From NCBI GenBank assembly GCA_035626155.1, contig DASPOF010000128.1, forward strand, positions 1 to 45,093: a stretch of 45,093 nucleotides of DNA, read 5' to 3'. The notes beneath the pieces were generated by a model. The model had not been told where the DNA came from and ran no database searches. It saw nothing but the letters and a program-made list of their open reading frames with translations. Position 1 is the first letter of the stretch; the number at the start of each line of letters is the position of its first letter. Below are positions 41,621-45,093 of this stretch, one piece after another. The position numbers and the translations under genes were made by a program. The stretch is from DASPOF01 sp035626155 (lineage in GTDB: Bacteria; Desulfobacterota; Binatia; Binatales; Binataceae).

Positions 41621-42082
41621 ATGGCAAACTCCGATCGCAACTTCGTCGAGTTGACCGGGCCGGAGCGGTTTCTCAATCGAGCGTTCGGATTACTGGTGAA
41701 GCTCGGGTTGTCGCCCGGGTACAATCGCCTGCTTGAAGTGCCCGGCCGAAAAAGCGGTCGAATTTACACCACTCCGGTAAACCTGCTCGAGATGGATGGC
41801 CGCCGCTACCTGGTGGCGAGCCGGGGCGAGACCGCATGGGCGCGAAACGCCCGCGCCGCCGGCCGGGTGACGCTCAGGCGCGGCGCGCGTACCGAGCGGT
41901 TTGCGCTGCGGGAACTCGCTGTCGCCGAGAAGCCGCCGATCCTGAAGGAATTTCTCCGCCGCTATCGGAGCCAGGTGCAGCGTTTCTATCCGGTAGCGCC
42001 GGATGCGCCGGTCGATGCGTTCCGACCGGTCGCGGCGGTCCAACCGGTGTTCGAACTCGTCGCTGAATCATCCGCCGGCTAG
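41621..42082 (+). CDS. Deazaflavin (F420)-dependent nitroreductase family protein
   Basis: A 153-residue protein of the Ddn/FDR split-barrel family, members of which bind the deazaflavin F420 or related flavins. LLEVPGRKSGRIYTTPVNLLEMDGRRYLVASRGE and WARNARAAGRVTLRRG are typical. The ATG at 41621 starts where homology begins; an ATG at 41579 would add 14 residues. No ribosome site is clear for either. Activity could be reduction of quinones, nitro groups or enones. With the luciferase-like gene at the right end it hints at F420 use. Confidence 0.82.
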   Translation: MANSDRNFVELTGPERFLNRAFGLLVKLGLSPGYNRLLEVPGRKSGRIYTTPVNLLEMDGRRYLVASRGETAWARNARAAGRVTLRRGARTERFALRELAVAEKPPILKEFLRRYRSQVQRFYPVAPDAPVDAFRPVAAVQPVFELVAESSAG

Positions 42083-42091
42083 CGCCTCGCG

Positions 42092-42562
42092 CTACTCGAT
42101 CGCAAGCGGCATCTCGACGAAGTCCTTTTTCGATGCGTCCCACGCGAAGGCCGCGGCGCGCGCGAATTTGCCGCCGACGACCGAAATCACGATATATGCC
42201 GCACCGGGATAGTCGGGCTCGGCGGGATCGAACGAGCATGCCTGCGCGCGATCGGTCGCCGAGAAGTACGCATCGTGGTCCGGATGCGAATGGTACACGG
42301 CGCGAAGCTCAAGCGTGCGCCGGTCGATCTCGTTCAGAACCGCCAGATGCTCCCTGGGCTCCATCAGGAATGCCGTTCGCGCATCGCGCGGAAATGCCTT
42401 CGGATCCTCGGCGTGCTTGCGATCCTGGATATTCGCAATCGGGCGGACCTCCTCGATGGCGCCATCACCGATAATGAATCCGCAGCACTCGCAGGGAAAC
42501 TCGCGCTCGGCCTGCGCGACGATCGCATCGAAGCTCGCGCGCGTAAGCTTGACCTCCGTCAC
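42092..42562 (-). CDS. JAMM/MPN+ zinc metalloprotease (M67 family)
   Basis: A 156-residue protein with the JAMM motif: the Glu in ECCGFIIGDG (about 25-34) and the HSHPDHDAYFSATD zinc site (about 91-104, HxHP-x6-SxxD). Bacterial members cut proteins fused to ubiquitin-like sulfur carriers such as MoaD/ThiS relatives. GTG start, overlapping the stop of the upstream PanE-like gene by 4 bases (GTGA), so the two are translated together. No ubiquitin-like gene is seen in the window. Confidence 0.85.
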   Translation of the reverse strand: MTEVKLTRASFDAIVAQAEREFPCECCGFIIGDGAIEEVRPIANIQDRKHAEDPKAFPRDARTAFLMEPREHLAVLNEIDRRTLELRAVYHSHPDHDAYFSATDRAQACSFDPAEPDYPGAAYIVISVVGGKFARAAAFAWDASKKDFVEMPLAIE

Positions 42563-43545
42563 GATGCCTCCGCGAGCGCGGCGCGCGCCTTGCGCTCGGC
42601 CGCCTTGATGAGCCGCACCAGCATCCGGTTGGTCTCCGCGCGAAGCCCGAGCCGATCGGCGAGTTCGACCACTTTGCCGTTGAGCGCATCGATTTCGGTG
42701 CGCCCGCGCCGCTTGAGGTCGGCGATCATCGACGGGCGATGTTCATAGGTGGGCGGAATCAGCTTGCCGTAGAAGACGTCGCGGTATGCGGCCGCATCGG
42801 CGAAGGGTAGGGCGACGCCGACTCCGCGCGCAACCGAGAACGCCTCGTCGATTGCATCATTTATGATCGCGCGCAGGCCCGGGTCGTCCACCAGCGCGCC
42901 GTAATGCAGCCCGAGCAGCGCGCCGAGCGGATTCAACGCGACATTGTATAAGAGCTTGCCCCAGATTGCGGGCGTGATGTCGGCCCTGGAGACGGCCGGG
43001 ATGCCCGCGCCTGCGATTATCGCGGCTACCTCGCGCGCCCGCTCTGCAAGCGGCGTAGAGAGCGCGCCGTGGAGCGCCGGCGCGGGACCGATCGCGACCG
43101 GTTCGGCGATCACCGTCACGTGCGATGCGCCCGGGGTGCGAATCTCCGCGCCGAAGATCACCATCGCACCCAGCACGCGGCGAAGAGAAAAGCGCTCCGC
43201 GAGCGCCTCGATGTTTCCCAGGCCGTTCTGAATCGAGACGATCACTCCGTCGTCGTCGAGCCGGTCCGCAACCGCGTCCGCAACCGTCGCAGTGTCGTAT
43301 GCCTTCGCGGTGCAAAGAATCAACCCGAACCGGCCGGAGAGCCGCGCCGAATCGTCGGCGAGTTCGATTCCGCGCACCACGCGCTCGCCGAAAAGGCCGG
43401 AAAGCTTAAGCCCGTCGCGCGCGATCGCATCGAGATGCGCCCGCCGCCCAAGCATCGCGACGCGATGCCCCTTCGCGGCGAGCATCCCGCCGAAAACCGA
43501 ACCGAGCGCGCCCGCGCCCGCAATCAGAATCCGGTCCGCAGCCAT
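42559..43545 (-). CDS. panE: 2-dehydropantoate 2-reductase family protein (PanE-like)
   Basis: A 328-residue NADP(H)-dependent oxidoreductase. ILIAGAGALGSVFGGMLAAKGHRVAMLGR (about 5-33, glycine-rich loop) binds the cofactor. CTAKAYDT, SIQNGLGNIEAL, AIWGKLLYNVALNPLGALLG and RPSMIADLKRRGRTEIDALNG fit ketopantoate reductase, including the catalytic Lys. It would make pantoate for CoA. The ATG at 43545 is used because the sequence upstream belongs to a repeat array. Other ketoacid reductases share this fold, so substrate is likely but not certain. Confidence 0.84.
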   Translation of the reverse strand: MAADRILIAGAGALGSVFGGMLAAKGHRVAMLGRRAHLDAIARDGLKLSGLFGERVVRGIELADDSARLSGRFGLILCTAKAYDTATVADAVADRLDDDGVIVSIQNGLGNIEALAERFSLRRVLGAMVIFGAEIRTPGASHVTVIAEPVAIGPAPALHGALSTPLAERAREVAAIIAGAGIPAVSRADITPAIWGKLLYNVALNPLGALLGLHYGALVDDPGLRAIINDAIDEAFSVARGVGVALPFADAAAYRDVFYGKLIPPTYEHRPSMIADLKRRGRTEIDALNGKVVELADRLGLRAETNRMLVRLIKAAERKARAALAEAS

Positions 43546-43606
43546 CGTGCAGAAGTTATCGATCGGATGCGCCGCTGACAACGGCGCTTCCCGGGGCGGA
43601 ATGGTA

Positions 43607-43865
43607 CGCGCCTGCAAGGCTTGCGCTCAGGGTGGCCCGTCATCGTCGCGCTTCGCGCGGCGTGATCCCTCGCGCCCGCAAGGCGTGCGCTCAGGATGGC
43701 CCGTTATCATCGCGCAATGCGCGCCGTGATCCTTCGCGCCCGCGCAGCGCGATCGCTCAGGATGGCCGGTCGCTATCGCGCTTCGCGCGCCGTGATCCTT
43801 CGCGCCCGCGCAGCGCGTGCGCTTAGGATGCCCGGTCACTATCGCGCTTCGCGCGAGTGACCGGG
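43607..43865. repeat. Four-unit tandem repeat array, 64-66 bases per unit
   Basis: Units are 43607-43670, 43671-43734, 43735-43800 and 43801-43865. Each begins CGCGCC and contains GCGCTCAGGATGG (or close), a TCGCGC-TTC-GCGCGA-type palindrome and, in the first three, a closing GTGATCC(C/T)T. ATCCT...AGGAT arms let adjacent units pair. The last unit ends in a 15-base-pair hairpin (43831-43865). Similar GATCCTTCGCGC/GCTCAGGATG palindromes are widespread dispersed repeats in environmental bacteria. The array fills the gap between panE and tRNA-Glu and contains no convincing gene. Confidence 0.8.
43831..43865. terminator. Long hairpin closing the repeat array
   Basis: CCCGGTCAC pairs with GTGACCGGG, and inside it TCGCGC pairs with GCGCGA around a TTC loop, with a two-base bulge. 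It lies about 80 bases before the tRNA gene. It may block read-through or be just the last repeat unit. Confidence 0.35.
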
Positions 43866-43945
43866 CACTTGCTCCGATTCTTGAGCCTCTGATAGCGTCG
43901 GCTCTCTTGAGCGCGTAGAGCGCGCGAGCGCATCTTCGGCACGCT

Positions 43946-44023
43946 GTCCCCGTCGTCTAGCTCGGCCTAGGACACCGGCCTTTCACGTCGGTAACACGGG
44001 TTCAAATCCCGTCGGGGACGCCA
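43946..44023 (+). tRNA. tRNA-Glu (anticodon UUC)
   Basis: Acceptor arms GTCCCCG (43946-43952) and CGGGGAC (44013-44019) pair fully. The anticodon loop CTTTCAC gives anticodon TTC, and the T arm CGGGTTCAAATCCCG is standard. Discriminator G is at 44020 and CCA is encoded at 44021-44023. No second tRNA or attachment-like duplication of its 3' end is seen in the window. Confidence 0.96.
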
Positions 44024-44130
44024 AAGAAAATTCGGCGCGTCGGCCCGGTTTCTCGGCCGGCGTTTGCGGTCCGATGGCCGGCCGACTGCGTCGCGTTCTC
44101 GCTATCGCAACGTCGCGCCGGCGCCTCGCG

Positions 44131-45093
44131 CTACCGCTCAGTCTTGAATCGCGGGATGACGTCGCGATGCATCAGCTCCATGCTTGCCAGCACCTTCCGA
44201 TGGTCGAGACCGCCGAGCCGCGTCCAACATAGCAATGTGCTGAAACCAAGCGCTTCGCGAAGTTGGCCGATTCGCTGCACGCACTGCTGCGGAGTGCCGC
44301 AAATCACCGCGCCGACCTGCTGGAGTTGCTCCCACGTGACCGCGGCGGCCAGATCCCGGGTCGCGGTGTAAGGCTCATAGGTTTTGATCGGCGGTTGGCC
44401 GGCCGGCGGCGCGATGTACTTGGCGAAAGTGCGGTAGTACCAGATAACGGGATCGGCAAAATCCCGCGCGGCCTCCTCCGCGCTGTTCGCCGCATAGATC
44501 ATGCATAGCGCCGCGATCTGCCTCGTCGCCGGATCGTAGCCGGCCTCCTTGAGCGCCCGCCGGTAGGCATCCAGATTCTCCAGAGCCGAGGTGCCGCCGA
44601 AGCCGAATACCGGCGCGCACAGCAGATTGAAGCCCTTGCGCCCCGCCTGCACGAAGCTCTCCGGACTCAGCGCCGCCATCCAAATCGGCGGGTGAGGCTT
44701 CTGGAGCGGCTTCGGGCGCACCTGCACATCCTGGAAGTTGAAGTGGACGCCTTTGAAATTGACCCGGTCCTGCGTCCAGGCTTGCAGGATCACCTCGACC
44801 GATTCGTTGAAGATGCCGCGGGATTGCTCCTGCGCGACTCCATAACCGCGAAACTCATGCGGCTGATAGCCGCGGCCGATACCGAGATCGACCCGCCCGC
44901 CGCTCATCAGGTCCAGCAGCGCATATTCCTCCGCGACCCGGATCGGATTGTGAAACGGCAGCACCACGATTCCCGTTCCGAGACGGATTCGTTTGGTCGT
45001 CTTGGCCAGCGCCGCCAGCATCAGCGCGCTCGACACGCAGTAGCCATACTCGGAAAAGTGATGTTCGGCCGGCCAGACCGAATCGAAGCCGAG
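44131..45093 (-). CDS. Luciferase-like (LLM class) flavin-dependent oxidoreductase, 5' partial
   Basis: The last 320 residues of a bacterial luciferase-like monooxygenase or F420-dependent oxidoreductase; the N-terminus lies beyond the window. The frame is open to the edge and starts in LGFDSVWPAEHHFSEYG, so the internal GTG near 45036 is not the start. RIRLGTGIVVLPFHNPIRVAEEYALLDLMSGGRVDLGIGRGY is the family signature with its flavin contacts, followed by RPKPLQKPHPPIWMA and GTPQQCVQRIGQL. The barrel fold uses FMN or F420 to oxidise or hydroxylate a substrate. The substrate is unknown. Confidence 0.88.
   Translation of the reverse strand, partial: LGFDSVWPAEHHFSEYGYCVSSALMLAALAKTTKRIRLGTGIVVLPFHNPIRVAEEYALLDLMSGGRVDLGIGRGYQPHEFRGYGVAQEQSRGIFNESVEVILQAWTQDRVNFKGVHFNFQDVQVRPKPLQKPHPPIWMAALSPESFVQAGRKGFNLLCAPVFGFGGTSALENLDAYRRALKEAGYDPATRQIAALCMIYAANSAEEAARDFADPVIWYYRTFAKYIAPPAGQPPIKTYEPYTATRDLAAAVTWEQLQQVGAVICGTPQQCVQRIGQLREALGFSTLLCWTRLGGLDHRKVLASMELMHRDVIPRFKTER

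Noticed and set aside
43627..43839. A 70-codon frame made of HPERxRCAGAKDHGA repeats
   Set aside because: It is a translation of the tandem repeat array. It has no ribosome site, and unit lengths of 64-66 bases do not keep a frame.
43607..43865. Possible CRISPR array
   Set aside because: Whole units repeat without unique spacers, there are only four, and no cas gene is nearby.
43946..44130. tRNA-Glu as the attachment site of an integrated element
   Set aside because: No integrase, no repeated tRNA 3' end and no shift in gene type were seen on either side in the window.

Overview
This is a high-GC, gene-dense chromosomal window (36 protein-coding genes and one tRNA-Glu called). The centre holds a near-complete division and cell-wall (dcw) cluster. 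The organism looks like a diderm bacterium: it has a WaaE/KdtX-like core glycosyltransferase, a lipobox lipoprotein, MurE with the meso-diaminopimelate DNPR motif, and many secreted beta-rich proteins. CoA-based acid metabolism, a luciferase-like monooxygenase and a deazaflavin-type nitroreductase suggest an uncultivated deltaproteobacteria-like lineage such as Desulfobacterota or Binatota. That placement is inference from gene content, not from a phylogenetic marker.

Layout. 1-5.4 kb: short repeats, a secreted seven-repeat SBBP beta-propeller protein, an O-methyltransferase and a second exported repeat-rich protein, all on minus. 5.4-6.6 kb: a Mut7-C RNase-like protein (minus) and an alpha/beta hydrolase (plus). 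6.5-13.2 kb: a minus-strand run of Mrp/ApbC ATPase, family-2 glycosyltransferase, a two-subunit ABC exporter (MdlAB type, one consensus and one degenerate ATP site) and a zinc aminopeptidase lipoprotein. 13.3-17.7 kb (plus): a DUF4838 protein translationally coupled to an acyl-CoA dehydrogenase, then a class III CoA-transferase behind a leader full of mutually exclusive inverted repeats. 17.8-20.3 kb: a large orphan P-loop ATPase resembling the ATPases of BREX/Pgl phage-exclusion systems. 20.4-21.5 kb: a small membrane protein and a secreted LamG-like protein (minus).

21.8-37.4 kb (plus) is the dcw operon: mraZ-rsmH-ftsL-ftsI-murE-mraY-murD-ftsW-murG-murC-murB-ftsQ-like-ftsA-ftsZ. Most junctions are stop/start overlaps of 1-4 bases, so translation is probably coupled. 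MraZ boxes (TGGGN at a 10-base period) lie just before mraZ. The cluster lacks both murF and ddl, the two D-Ala-D-Ala branch enzymes. Its FtsQ has no recognisable POTRA domain, FtsW has Val where the proposed catalytic Asp should be, and FtsZ carries two copies of its C-terminal binding peptide.

37.5-45.1 kb: GTP-type PEP carboxykinase; a three-gene operon with two paralogous ferritin-like di-iron proteins around a small unknown protein, with a good sigma-70 promoter; a deazaflavin-dependent nitroreductase; a JAMM metalloprotease coupled to a PanE-like reductase; a four-unit 65-base tandem repeat array; tRNA-Glu(UUC); and the end of a luciferase-like monooxygenase cut by the window edge.

No insertion sequence, integrase, phage gene or CRISPR array was seen. 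The best candidates for undescribed biology are the orphan BREX-like ATPase, the twin ferritin-like operon, the possible RNA switch before the CoA-transferase, and the departures within the divisome genes.
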